Source of the DNA: Hyperoplus lanceolatus
Taxonomy: Eukaryota > Chordata > Actinopteri > Uranoscopiformes > Ammodytidae
Assembly (NCBI GenBank): GCA_026929865.2
Contig: CM049418.1
Location: 14,898,501 to 14,962,500, forward strand
Reading direction: 5' to 3'
DNA: 64,000 nucleotides
The notes under the pieces: model-generated
What the model was told of the DNA's origin: nothing
The model's database searches: none
What the model saw: the letters and a program-made list of their open reading frames with translations, nothing else
Position numbers and translations under genes: made by a program
In this document: positions 1-64,000 of the stretch, one piece after another
Layout: the number at the start of each line of letters is the position of its first letter
Position numbering within the stretch: the stretch's first letter is position 1

Positions 1-563
1 CAAATCGTCATCAAACGGGCGGGGAAAAGACTGGTGTTATGTGTTGAATACACATTTGTGTCGCTAGGTGGCAGCACAGTACTGTTATCAATATGAAAAG
101 AGCTGTTAACATGCCGTATCAACACTGCTGGTTTTACATCTACCCCATGGAAGATAAGTTACTTAGTATAGTGTGTATATCACAATGGAATTGACGATCT
201 ATGTTGGAAGTCTCATCTAAATCCATGGATATGTCTACACAGTAAGAATGAACTATTTCAGTGGAGAAAATGTAGTAATGTTTATTTTATTTACAGAAAC
301 ATATCATTAAGTATATAAAAAATACAGTAAAATGACATGTCACAGGTATGTCACAGCAAAGAAAAAAGAACAATATGATACTATAAAACTGAATTATACC
401 CAAATAACCAGCAGTGTTATAAACACCCTCCAACACATATAGGAGCTCTACAAAGCATGATAAAAAAATATCTTGTAAGCGCAAAAACAGTCTTGTTGTC
501 CTAGCTTGCATTTTCAGTCAAATCAAGTGAGGTAATGGAAAAGTGATATCACCCAGTCACACT
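1..563. other. AT-rich flank, no gene recognised
   Basis: I see no exon, repeat family or RNA gene here that I can support. The open frames are short and have no recognisable motif. This may be distal 3' flank of rcbtb1 or plain intergenic DNA. Confidence 0.3.
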
Positions 564-968
564 CCCTGCGTTCCAATCCCCGTACTATCTACTATTCAGT
601 ATGGTAGAAAAAAAAAAGATTTACGATGTCCCGATTCTTGTGGCCAGATTTAGTATGGTTAAAAAATACCCGGATGTCCTACTACATCCGGCCGAGATTT
701 TTAGTGTTGAAAAAAAGCATCCTATTTAGGAAGATTCTGACCCACAATCCAGTGCGCACCGGAAGTGACGTCATGTCGACGGAGCCTCCATATGAAAGCA
801 ACTGGGGATGTGACGGATATAAAAGCAAGAGGGAAGATCAAGGCGCAATGTTATGATGAAATAAATAAGTTAAAGTATGTCCAAAGTGTATGCCTGCTGC
901 GTCCTAACTAGATTATTTTAATCGTCAGGTTTAGTATGTAAAAAGAGTATGTGATTCGGAACGCAGGG
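564..968. mobile_element. MITE family A, copy 1
   Basis: About 405 bp with terminal inverted repeats CCCTGCGTTCCAAT / CGGAACGCAGGG. Just inside are the subterminal ATACTATCTACTATTCAGTATG palindrome-like stretches shared with the copies at 2311, 8702, 15863, 25394 and 54717. There is no coding capacity. Better copies carry 3-bp target duplications (TTA, TAG), which suggests a PIF/Harbinger-like origin. No clear duplication is seen at this copy. Confidence 0.75.
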
Positions 969-1082
969 AATATTACTTAGGGCAGTTTTGTGCTCATCAT
1001 AAACCCAACCAAACAGACTCAGACATCTAACGCATTTCTACAGAACATTTTTAAAGTGCTCATATTGCTTCAGCTTGTGAGC

Positions 1083-1141
<59 letters not shown>
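1083..1141. repeat. (GT)n microsatellite
   Basis: Pure GT dinucleotide run of about 29 units. The valine/cysteine-rich and threonine/histidine-rich open frames through it are repeat artefacts. Confidence 0.95.
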
Positions 1142-1143
<2 letters not shown>

Positions 1144-1191
1144 TTCAGTACATTGAATTTCACACGGCATCTTAAAGAAAAACCTATGGAA

Positions 1192-2091
1192 TTTATTGCG
1201 ATCTAGGTGAGCTTTCCGCCTTGCCTGTACTGTATAGTTGGAATAGACCGCATCACATCCGCAAAACAAAGATTCAATGAAAAAAATGTAATAAAAATGT
1301 CCTGGGATCAGTTGGGCTATTACGGGCCTAGAGTCATAATGATTACAAGGTTATTCTTGAGGATATAACTTTTTTTTTTTACACATTTCAAGAAAGGGTG
1401 TAACAGTGCCTTAAATGTTTACTGTAAAAATCCCTATGGTATACATTCTTTAATATCATGTTGTATAGCCTTCATGTTTGACAGTCTTTTATTAAAGGGA
1501 CAATGTGTAATATTTTAAGTAATGAATCAACTGTTGCCGTTTTAACTCTATATAAAAAAGGACAAAGCAGATCCTTAAAGTGCCATGGAGCAAAGAAAAA
1601 TAAGTCAAAAGCACACAACGAGCGATTCCAAAGAAAGCTTGAGTATCAAAAAAGGTAACTATATATATAATGTCTGAATGGTTTTACAGCTTCCTACATA
1701 TAGAGAAGACCCACAGCCGAATCTGGGGTCAATACAATAGCTTTTAAGAACAGTGCAATTCAATTTTTAAAAGGTTCAACACAGAATAGAAAAACGGAAT
1801 GTAGATAGAACTCAAAAGTTTCAGTGAAATGGTCTTTTGACTGGGTTTTGCCATAATTCAAGTATATAGCGTGTAGCGTGTAGAGAATACACTGCAGTGG
1901 GGAATTGTGCCAAAGTGCTTCAAAATGCCCCAGTCCCGACATGAATGATGTGCCAACAATGGTGCCTTAGGTCAAATATGTCAAATCAGCGTCAAAAAAA
2001 CAGGAGCGGTGACGAACCCTGCCGTTACACCGTTACCCGACGACCGCATTCACTTGGGGTCTGAAGTTGGTCATGAGGTGTAACGGAGACT
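1192..2091 (-). other. rcbtb1: rcbtb1 3' UTR (extent uncertain)
   Basis: This is the region downstream of the rcbtb1 stop on the minus strand. Candidate AATAAA signals on the minus strand are read at 1493-1488 and 1197-1192. The first lies in a fragment that resembles the TTAA MITE at 3437. Which signal is used cannot be judged from sequence alone. Confidence 0.25.
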
Positions 2092-15582
<13,491 letters not shown>

Positions 15583-15862
15583 TCAAGAACAGTGGTGGAC
15601 AAAGTACTTCCCACAAGTGAATGCAAGTGTAAAGTTGATTGTCAAAATAGTCAATAGCTAATTCATTTTCCGTCATAAAGCTATGTAAGCTATGTCCAAT
15701 CAATTCAGCCACTGATGTTCCAGCTGTCCGGGAACTTTAATTTAGATGAAAAGAAAACTGAATTCAGTTCAGATGATTGTGTGAAAGAAATTGAATTTGT
15801 GAAGTAAATAGAAAAGGAATTGAGTTACACAAGTATAAAATAACTTGAAAAGATAAGACTTA

Positions 15863-16270
15863 GGTTGCGTTCCGAATCGCATACTTTCTACTATATAGTA
15901 TGTAGAAAAAAGATTTAGGATGTCCCGATACTTGTGGCCAGATTTAGGATGGTTAGAAGTACCCGGATGTCCTACTTCATGCGGCCAAGATTGTTAGTGT
16001 TGAAAAGTGCATCCTATTTGGGCGATTCTGACCCACAATCCAGTGCGCACGTGAAGTGACATAACATCGACGAAGCCTCCATATGAAAACAAACGGGGAT
16101 GCGACGGATATAAAAGCAAGAGGCAAGATCAAGGCGCAATGTTATGATGAAATAAGAGAGAAAAGTATGTCCCAATAGTATGCCTACTGCATCCTAACTA
16201 GATTCTTTTTATCGTCGGATGTAGTATGTAGAATAGAAAAAAGAAAGAGTATGCGATTCAGAACGCAACC
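15863..16270. mobile_element. MITE family A, copy 4 (best preserved)
   Basis: Terminal inverted repeats GGTTGCGTTCYGAATCGCAT, over 20 bp, with a 3-bp TTA duplication (15860-15862 and 16271-16273). The 3-bp TWA-like target fits a PIF/Harbinger-derived MITE. Confidence 0.85.
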
Positions 16271-16273
16271 TTA

Positions 16274-17079
16274 GTAAAGCAGAATTATCACAAATGTGTA
16301 CTCAAGTAACAGTAATTGGGTAAATGTACTTAGTTACTTTCCACCATTGCTCGAGAATGCCCCTATACAGTCTATGAGAATGACATGCCAAATGAAAATT
16401 AATCCCTTCCCCCATGGTTGTGTGCAGTTTCATGGACATGAGGCGGTGGCATGCAATTAAAGCAGCACCTTATCCCTTGTCGAAAGGGGCCAAATTCTAC
16501 ACTAAAATCTCACATTTTAATTTTCTTTATTTGATTTAAGGGGCCAATGTATAATAAAACATACCATAATAAAAGGTATGTTCTCAAACAGAACTGCTCT
16601 TTAACTCGGGGTATATAACAACTACCTGTAACAAGAGTAAACACTTGTGAAGTGATTTATAATACTGCACATTCAAAAAGTGATCCTATTTACAGCTCTG
16701 TTGGAATAAATGATATTAGTTGGGGTTTAATAATAACCGAAGTGTAGCCGTACTAAAGTGGCTCTAAACAGTCAAGAGACGCCATTGAACCATGTGTTAA
16801 GAGATAATCAATGTGTCAGACAGGCAGAGACTCTTAAAAATTGCTGTATTATTGAGTGGAGTTCAGCGACGCGTCTTCTCCACGGGGGCTAAAGCCACAC
16901 AAAAAAAAACACAACACATAACATTGTCAGCGAGCTAAAACTGTGGCAACTAACTAGAATACTACATTTAAAATGAGCTGTACATTCTTTATTTTACTTT
17001 AGCCATTTATAAATGTACTACAGCGAGCTAACTGGCAGTGAATCAAAATAAACGGGAGAAGCTACTAGCTTAGGTTAAG
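16274..17079. other. rcbtb1 5' intron or upstream region, nothing recognised
   Basis: AT-rich, with no repeat family that I can match within the window and no exon signal that I trust. Confidence 0.3.
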
Positions 17080-17400
17080 CGCTCCCTCGCGCTCTTTCCT
17101 ACCTAAAGCATCGCTCCATGACAACGAGTCAACTGAGAAAAGACAGACAAACAGCGACATTACAATAAAATATCACTATTATTGAATAACGTTTGTCTAT
17201 AGTATACGAACTAACGGTGTAAAATCACCCAAGTGAAGTCGTTTTCCCGGTGTTGTCAACACAAGAACCCTCGACAAAACTGCGTCGACTATTATTGACA
17301 ATTACCCTTCTTCGTTCTCTTGATTTCTGGCAGAGAAGACGATGCGTGAAAACATGGCGCCCCATCCGGCCATTAGTCAAACTGCAGTAGGCCTGTGTGC
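17080..17400 (-). promoter_or_regulatory. rcbtb1: candidate rcbtb1 promoter / first exon region
   Basis: A non-repetitive, comparatively GC-rich stretch upstream of rcbtb1. It includes an ATGGCGC motif like a YY1 core at about 17354-17360 and a CATCCGG stretch beside it. The position fits a TATA-less housekeeping-type promoter. No transcription start can be proven from sequence. Confidence 0.35.
17306..17355 (-). CDS. rcbtb1: possible alternative first coding exon of rcbtb1
   Basis: On the minus strand an ATG in good context (GCGCC ATG) starts 16 codons (MFSRIVFSARNQENEE) plus two bases, ending at a plausible donor GG|GTAATT. Joining it to a good acceptor at 15389 (pyrimidine-rich tract then GGAAG|C) puts it in frame with exon 1. 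The product would gain about 63 residues, including a proline-rich run coded at 15388-15250. The frame match has about a 1 in 3 chance of arising at random. This is inference; the region could simply be non-coding exon 1. Confidence 0.35.
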
Positions 17401-17987
17401 TCAGACTGAAGTTGTAAATTGTGGGAAAAGTTTAAAAACTATATGAACCTAATTTTTTTCATTTATCATGCCCAGTATTTTTCCAAATAGAGTCACTTTA
17501 TATTTCACACATGACAATGTTTCAAGAACATTTCATCATGCTCGTTGCGAGGTACGTTTCAATTTTGGTTTTGCTTTAGCTCTATTTGTATTGCCATTAA
17601 ATAGAAACAAGTTTTTTCTGTTAAAAAAATTATTATTTATTGTTGGAATGGATTTAGTGTAGTCCAATGCTCCGCTTCTTCCTTTCCATAGCCTACACTA
17701 TTTTGCAGTTACACTACTAGGCCTATAGCCTAAGTAGTGAACCCGGTGTGACAAAAACAAATGAATACAAATCTGCCAGGCATCACTCGTCCTGCAGTAA
17801 TGAAAATATGTGTATGTATGGGCTAAGGTCTCATTTCGACATGGGGGAGAAGGGGGGGGGGGGGCATTTTAAGCAGGGATCTGGAAAGATTTCTATGTTG
17901 AAAGTCATCCACATTGAGTGGCGAGTTTGAGCCGCTCGCGCGGATTCAGCACCATGGACAGCACCATGGACAGCGCCGTGCTCGCGA

Positions 17988-17988
<1 letters not shown>

Positions 17989-18024
<36 letters not shown>

Positions 18025-18127
18025 GTCTCTGTCTCCCTGTGTCTCTCTCTCTCTCTCTCCCCCTCTCTCTCTCTTTCTGTCTATCTCTGTCTCCCTGTCT
18101 CCCTGTCTCCCTGTCTCTCTCTCTCTC
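17989..18127. repeat. (CT)n / (CTGTCTCC)n tract
   Basis: Pyrimidine-rich simple repeat. The serine/leucine-rich and arginine/glutamate-rich frames through it are artefacts. Confidence 0.95.
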
Positions 18128-18197
18128 AAAACACTGCAGCAATGTTTTAAAAAAAATTATCATTTCCCTTTTCAAAATAGGCTAAGTTAAAAAAAAA

Positions 18198-18199
<2 letters not shown>

Positions 18200-18281
<82 letters not shown>
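18200..18281. repeat. (CA)41 microsatellite
   Basis: Pure CA run between rcbtb1 and fgf14. Confidence 0.95.
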
Positions 18282-18283
<2 letters not shown>

Positions 18284-18596
18284 GAAGCACATTTATTTAA
18301 CGACATTCTAACTCTAGTGCATGGGCCGATACCATGGACATATAAAGAAAGGCCGACACCTAACAATGTAGCCTACAGTTAGACGGTTCTTTAACGACAG
18401 AGACATGCGCAATTCTCAAGAAAAATACTTGGCCAAATTCAGTTTAAGCACTCTTTTAGCAGTCCACATTTCATAAACCGGACACCTTATATAGTGTTAC
18501 AATGGAGTCACGCAACAGGTGTGTGGTAATTCGCCTATTGGAGAAGGCAGCCCTAAAAGGCCACATTAATAGACGTTAATGTGACGGAGTTTGGAG

Positions 18597-18670
18597 TGAC
18601 GTCACAGGGAAAGGGTACCCTCATTATTAAACATCAGACGGTGGTGTCGTAACCCACATCAGTGACGTCA
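18597..18670. promoter_or_regulatory. pair of perfect CRE palindromes (TGACGTCA)
   Basis: TGACGTCA occurs at 18597-18604 and again at 18663-18670, in GC-richer, non-repetitive sequence between the divergent rcbtb1 and fgf14 genes. CREB/ATF proteins bind this site. Control of fgf14 or rcbtb1 is inference. Confidence 0.4.
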
Positions 18671-18779
18671 TGTCGCCCTCCCCGCCGCCCCCCTCAAATG
18701 TTGTCGGTTACGGTTGACATCCATACAGTCACTTCAGATACTGACGGTGTAGGGGAACCACGTGCCTACGTAACCACGT

Positions 18780-19700
18780 CAAGCTGCGCGAGCCAACCGG
18801 AACTCACCTTTTCCTTCAAAATCTTTTTTATTTAATTTTTTTAGCCTATATATTGGTTTAGTTCAGGGACATTGCACACTTATCAAACAGTCAAACTGTA
18901 AGTGAGCCAGAGTTAGCAACCTAAAATTACAGAAATAAAATGCATGTATTTACAACGTTTAACAAACAACATAGTCGACTCTGAAAATACAGTATAGGCC
19001 GAACACACAGTAAGAACACATCGGCAAACAAACAATATAATAAGCAGACAGTAAAACACAGCGTACATTAAACATGATAGGAAAGTGCACAAAACAGTAG
19101 ATTAGAGCAGAACGAACACACCTACAATAAAAACACAGAAACAGCAGCATAAAGCGCAAGTTGAGGGTAAACTCTTTTTTTTTATTTTTATTTTTTTTTT
19201 TAAAGAAATTCCTGTAATGTTGTCATTGTAAGACGGCCAACTGTTGCTGTATATCCTCACGTATCCTCAATATACAAACAATGTGACGCTTTGGTCTTTT
19301 ATTTTGAATGTGCCAACCGGAGGCGGCGCCGTGTTGAATCGCGTGCACTTTGCAGTTGCTTGTGGTGGGTATAGATAGTCAGTGCACCTTCTTTGCGCCT
19401 TACCGGTCGACGGTCTTCTTACGCGGGAGGACCATGCCTTTTTCTCTTGATTATTCTTGGACTTTTTTCCCCTTTTCTATTTAGTTTCTAGGCAACAACA
19501 ACACAGCCATCAGTCCAACACCAGCTTCTCCTCTTCATCAGAAGAGTGAGGAAGAGGAGGGGGGAGACAGACAGACAGACAGACAGACAGCTACAGCAGC
19601 AAACAGCAGTATATATCTTGGCGCATTGGGACCTTATGGATTATTGAGAAGTGGAAGGCCGAATCTTGGAACTCAAATATTCATAAGGACTTTTTTCCAA
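18780..19700 (+). promoter_or_regulatory. fgf14: region upstream of the fgf14 1B-type exon; possible promoter / 5' UTR
   Basis: Contains a GC-rich, non-repetitive stretch around 19315-19430 and purine/GACA repeats at 19551-19590. It precedes the 1B-type coding exon. No transcription start can be fixed. Confidence 0.3.
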
Positions 19701-19703
19701 GAG

Positions 19704-19705
<2 letters not shown>

Positions 19706-19780
<75 letters not shown>
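19706..19780. repeat. (CA)n microsatellite
   Basis: Pure CA run in the presumed fgf14 1B 5' region. Confidence 0.95.
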
Positions 19781-19784
<4 letters not shown>

Positions 19785-19880
19785 GGGATATAGAGATTCC
19801 CCGCAGGCAGTGATTCACCTGCCGCTCCACGCGCTCTCTCACTGAGCAGAGAGAACCAGAGCTGAAGAGGATTCTGCATC

Positions 19881-19882
<2 letters not shown>

Positions 19883-19944
<62 letters not shown>
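19883..19944. repeat. (GT)n microsatellite
   Basis: Pure GT run about 180 bp upstream of the first in-frame ATG of the 1B-type exon. Confidence 0.95.
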
Positions 19945-19946
<2 letters not shown>

Positions 19947-20121
19947 AAAGGAGCCCCCCTGCTGCAGTACTTGCCTGCTGTACGGGAAGCCTAGATACAC
20001 ACATCGAGATGCCACCGACTTTCTAACGGACACCTGCTCGCCTGATCCGCCCCCCCCCCCCCACCTTACCCCTCCTCGCCCCCCTGGACGGACGCATCGC
20101 CCCCCTGTCATCCCCACTAAT

Positions 20122-61310
<41,189 letters not shown>

Positions 61311-61317
61311 GTGAGTG

Positions 61318-61432
61318 CACGTGCACACACACACACACGCGCACACACACACACACACGCACACACACGCACGCACACACGCACGCACACACACACACAC
61401 ACACACACATATACGCACACACACACACACAC
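61318..61432. repeat. (CA)/(CACG) repeat after the exon 3 donor
   Basis: CA repeats start a few bases beyond the donor. Confidence 0.9.
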
Positions 61433-61631
61433 ATGGGGAATGAAAGAATTGCTAAATAAAAGAAGAGCCCCAGACTTTTGTCATTTTAAAAAAATAAGAA
61501 AAGAGACACACGCAGACATGGGTGGAAAGAGGGGAGACAGTGGAGGGGAAGAAGAAGAGGAAACGGAGGTGAAGAGATGGCCAGGGAGATCTGCTCCACC
61601 AGCACACCATGAATTATTTCAACGCTGACTC

Positions 61632-61666
<35 letters not shown>

Positions 61667-61813
61667 CACACTCCTTCACTCTCTTCTTACCTCACTTCAT
61701 CCCCCTCTCTTTGCCCTCCAAGTCTTTTCCTGGGGGCTGGGGTTGACGGAGGGGGCAAGAGAGAGATGGAGGGAGGGAGACGAAAGGTCGCTAATGCACT
61801 CAGCTCATTTTAA

Positions 61814-61905
61814 AGGTGCAGTCAGTCAGCAATTCTGGAGAATTGTCAAAATCAGTGAATATCTCCTCACGATCTGCTACCTGTCTGTACTGTGTGCACG
61901 CTAAA
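61814..61905. mobile_element. TTAA MITE family L fragment
   Basis: TTAA at 61810-61813, then AGGTGCAGTCAGTCAGCAAT. Related to 21542 and 3563. Confidence 0.6.
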
Positions 61906-62475
61906 AAAAATAAAGGAGGCTAGAGCTGTTTCTAGTCGGTGGAAGGTTTGTTGTTGCATAGGAGTGGGCAAGGAATTATGATTTTTTTTTGTATGGAGTG
62001 TGTCATTGAGTGTAAAGGAGTTATTTCTTTATTAAAGGTGAAGTAAGTGATTATATGTTAATATAAGTGTTAAATCGCTCTTTATTCATACAGTGATCAC
62101 TTATATAGTGTGCGCATTTCATAAAGCCAAACTCTCAGTCACTCGCTCTGCATGTAATCGGCAAATAAGGTTTTCAGGGATCCCACTACTGATAACCAAT
62201 CAGAAGAGAGAACGCTACAAACTGGCACCCGTCTCACTGCTGGTGCACGTGCAGAGCGACAGATGGGTGAATGTGTATGCGCCTACAATGGTGAAGCAGG
62301 TAAAAATCCTTCCCAATGTCTGTTTTCATGGTTTTTATCATGTTTTATCACACTTATGGATCTGAGAGGATGCTAGATAACTCTCTGCTTGAAGACCGCA
62401 GTGCATTAATGTGGTGACGTGGGGACGAGGGGACGAGGGAGGGGACTGCTAACTGCAGTCACTGACAGGAAGTTA

Positions 62476-63840
62476 CAGTGAAGAAATTAAGCATGGAGGA
62501 GTCTGAAATGTCCATGGTAGGTGCATGTCCACTGTGTGAGAGATAACCTAAAAAGAAAAATCCAGAAATCACAATCTATGATTTTTGAACAATTTATTCG
62601 TGTGATACAGCTGAAAATAAGTATTTGAACACCAACGTTAATATTTGGTAGAGTAGCCTTTGTTTGCAATTACAGAGGTCAAACGTTTCCTGTAGTTCTT
62701 CACCAGGTTTGCACAGACTGCAGGAGGGATTTTGGCCCACTCCTCCACACAGATCTTCTCCAGATCAGTCAGGTTACTGGGCTGTCGCTGAGTAACACGG
62801 ACTTTCAGCTCCCTCCAAAGATTTTCAATTGGATTTAGGTCTGGAGACTGGCTAGGCCACTCCAGAACCTTGATATGCACTCCTTGGTTTTCCTGGCTGT
62901 GTGCTTTGGGTCATTGTCATGTTGGAAGATCCAGCCGCGACTCATCTTCAATGATCTGACTGAGGGAAGGAGGTTTTTGGCCAAAATCTCACAATACATG
63001 GCTGCAGTCATCCTCTCCTTAATACAGTACAGTCGTCCTGTCCCATGAGCAGAAAAACCCCCCCAAAGCATGATGCTACCACCCCCATGCTTCACGGTAG
63101 GGATGGAGTTCTTGGGATGGTACGCATCATTCTTCTTCCTCCAAACACGCATAGTGGAATTATGACCAAAAAGGTCAATTTTGGTCTCATCTGACCACAA
63201 AACTTTCTCCCATGACTCCTCTGGATCATCCAAATGGTCATTGGCAAACTTAAGACGGGTCTTAACATGTGCTGGTTTAAGCAGGGGAACCTTCCGTGCC
63301 ATGCATGGTTTCAAACCATGATGTCTTAGTGTATTACCAACAGTGACCATGGAAACAGTGGTCCCAGCTCTTTTCAGGTCATTGACCAAGTCCTGCCGTG
63401 TAGTCCTGGGCTGATTCCTCACCTTTCTTAGCATCATTGAGACCCCACGAGGTGATATCTTGCATGGGGCTCCACTCCGATTGAGATTGACCGTCATGTT
63501 TAGCTTCTTCCATTTTCTAATGATTGCTCCAACAGTGGACCTTTGTTCACCAAGCTGCTTGGCAATTTCTCCGTAGCCCTTTCCAGCCTTGTGGAGTTGT
63601 ACAATTTTGTCTCTGGTGTCTTTGGACAGCTCTTTGCTCTTAGCCATGCTGAATGTTTGGGTCTTACTGATTGTATGGGGTGGACAGGTGTCTTTATGCA
63701 GCTAACAACCTCACACAGGTGCATCTGATTCAGGATAATACAGTGGAGTGGAGGAGGACTTTTAAAGGCGGACTAACAGGTCTTTGAGGGTCAGAATTCT
63801 AGCTGATAGACAGGTGTTCAAATGCTTATTTTCTTCACTG
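62476..63840 (-). mobile_element. Tc1-like transposon, 1365 bp, TA duplication
   Basis: TA at 62474-62475 and 63841-63842. Ends CAGTGAAGAAATTAAGCAT and the inverse CAGTGAAGAAAATAAGCATT. An internal GAAAATAAGTATTTGAACAC near 62612 repeats the terminal motif, as in Tc1 elements with inverted/direct-repeat ends. Confidence 0.92.
62638..63647 (-). pseudogene. Tc1-like transposase, broken
   Basis: The N-terminal paired-type helix-turn-helix ([20 protein letters not shown]) and the catalytic residues are visible: Asp in LWSDETK, Asp in HDNDPKH, and Glu in [10 protein letters not shown]. The last lies in a different frame (62638-62880) from the rest (62835-63647). At the junction near 62880 a few codons appear deleted together with a frame change, so this copy cannot make a whole enzyme. 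One lesion in otherwise open frames suggests recent activity of the family. Confidence 0.9.
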
Positions 63841-63875
63841 TAGCTAAACTGACCATTCCGCTTACTGAACCTTTC

Positions 63876-64000
63876 ATTCAAACACTCACACAACCCCCTT
63901 TTCAATCGTTTGCTATGTATTGCCTTGCTTTGTTTTAATTCAGTTTTGTGTTCACAAATTGCTATAATGACAATTTTTCTTATCATCTCTTGTTATTGGT
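63876..64000. other. fgf14 intron 3, window edge
   Basis: AT-rich intron sequence. Nothing recognised. Confidence 0.3.

Larger units (their letters stand above)
17400..18590. other. intergenic region, no gene recognised
   Basis: Includes a poly-G run near 17851, a CT-rich tract (17989-18127) and a CA tract (18200-18281). I see no convincing exon. Confidence 0.35.
62036..63875. mobile_element. TTAA MITE family B, copy 6, split by a Tc1-like transposon
   Basis: TTAA at 62032-62035, family B sequence to 62475, then again from 63843 to ACTGAACCTTTCA. The right TTAA has mutated to TTCA. Confidence 0.85.

Noticed and set aside
61432-64000. fgf14 exon 4
   Set aside because: I looked for the conserved continuation of the beta-trefoil after exon 3 and found none; the open frames here are MITE and transposase sequence.

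Overview
The window is vertebrate, almost certainly teleost fish, nuclear DNA. Two protein-coding genes with clear vertebrate orthologues are visible. Everything else is introns and intergenic DNA packed with microsatellites, mainly (CA)n/(GT)n, and with transposon families typical of fish genomes: a Rex3/RTE-like LINE, a Tc1-like element, hAT and Harbinger-like elements, many miniature inverted-repeat elements (MITEs), and tRNA-headed SINEs. A percomorph fish is my guess; the species cannot be told from the sequence.

Positions 2092-15249, minus strand: a complete rcbtb1 gene. Twelve coding exons, each with GT/AG borders and matching phases, sum to exactly 531 codons plus a stop, the length I recall for human RCBTB1. 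It encodes an RCC1-type beta-propeller followed by BTB domains. A possible upstream coding exon lies at 17306-17355 and would add about 63 residues in frame.

Positions 20122-61310, plus strand: the 5' half of fgf14, an intracellular FGF-homologous factor. Two alternative first exons are present (1B-type ending at 20788; 1A-type at 42837-43029), followed by shared exon 2 (58448-58558) and exon 3 (61207-61310). The last two coding exons lie beyond the window. The two genes are head to head, with an intergenic stretch of about 2-5 kb that holds two perfect CRE palindromes.

The rcbtb1 introns hold several MITE families, often nested. Intron 1 of fgf14 holds further MITEs, two hAT elements with perfect 8-bp target duplications, SINEs, and a three-layer nest in which a GA/GACA microsatellite was split by a 5'-truncated LINE that was itself split by a 3.36-kb Rex3-like LINE with a 12-bp target duplication. 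Directly after exon 2 is a degenerate telomere-like CCCTAA tract split by a 1.9-kb hAT-type element, which contains a further DNA element. Intron 3 holds a 1365-bp Tc1-like transposon inserted in a MITE.

I found no prokaryotic-style system, CRISPR array, rRNA, or free-standing tRNA gene. The most unusual signals are: a GU repeat that runs straight into the fgf14 exon 2 splice acceptor; telomere-like repeats that start within a few bases of the same exon's donor; a set of otherwise unrelated MITE families that all sit in TTAA duplications; and a DNA element with repeated subterminal GACAACCAACCC motifs.
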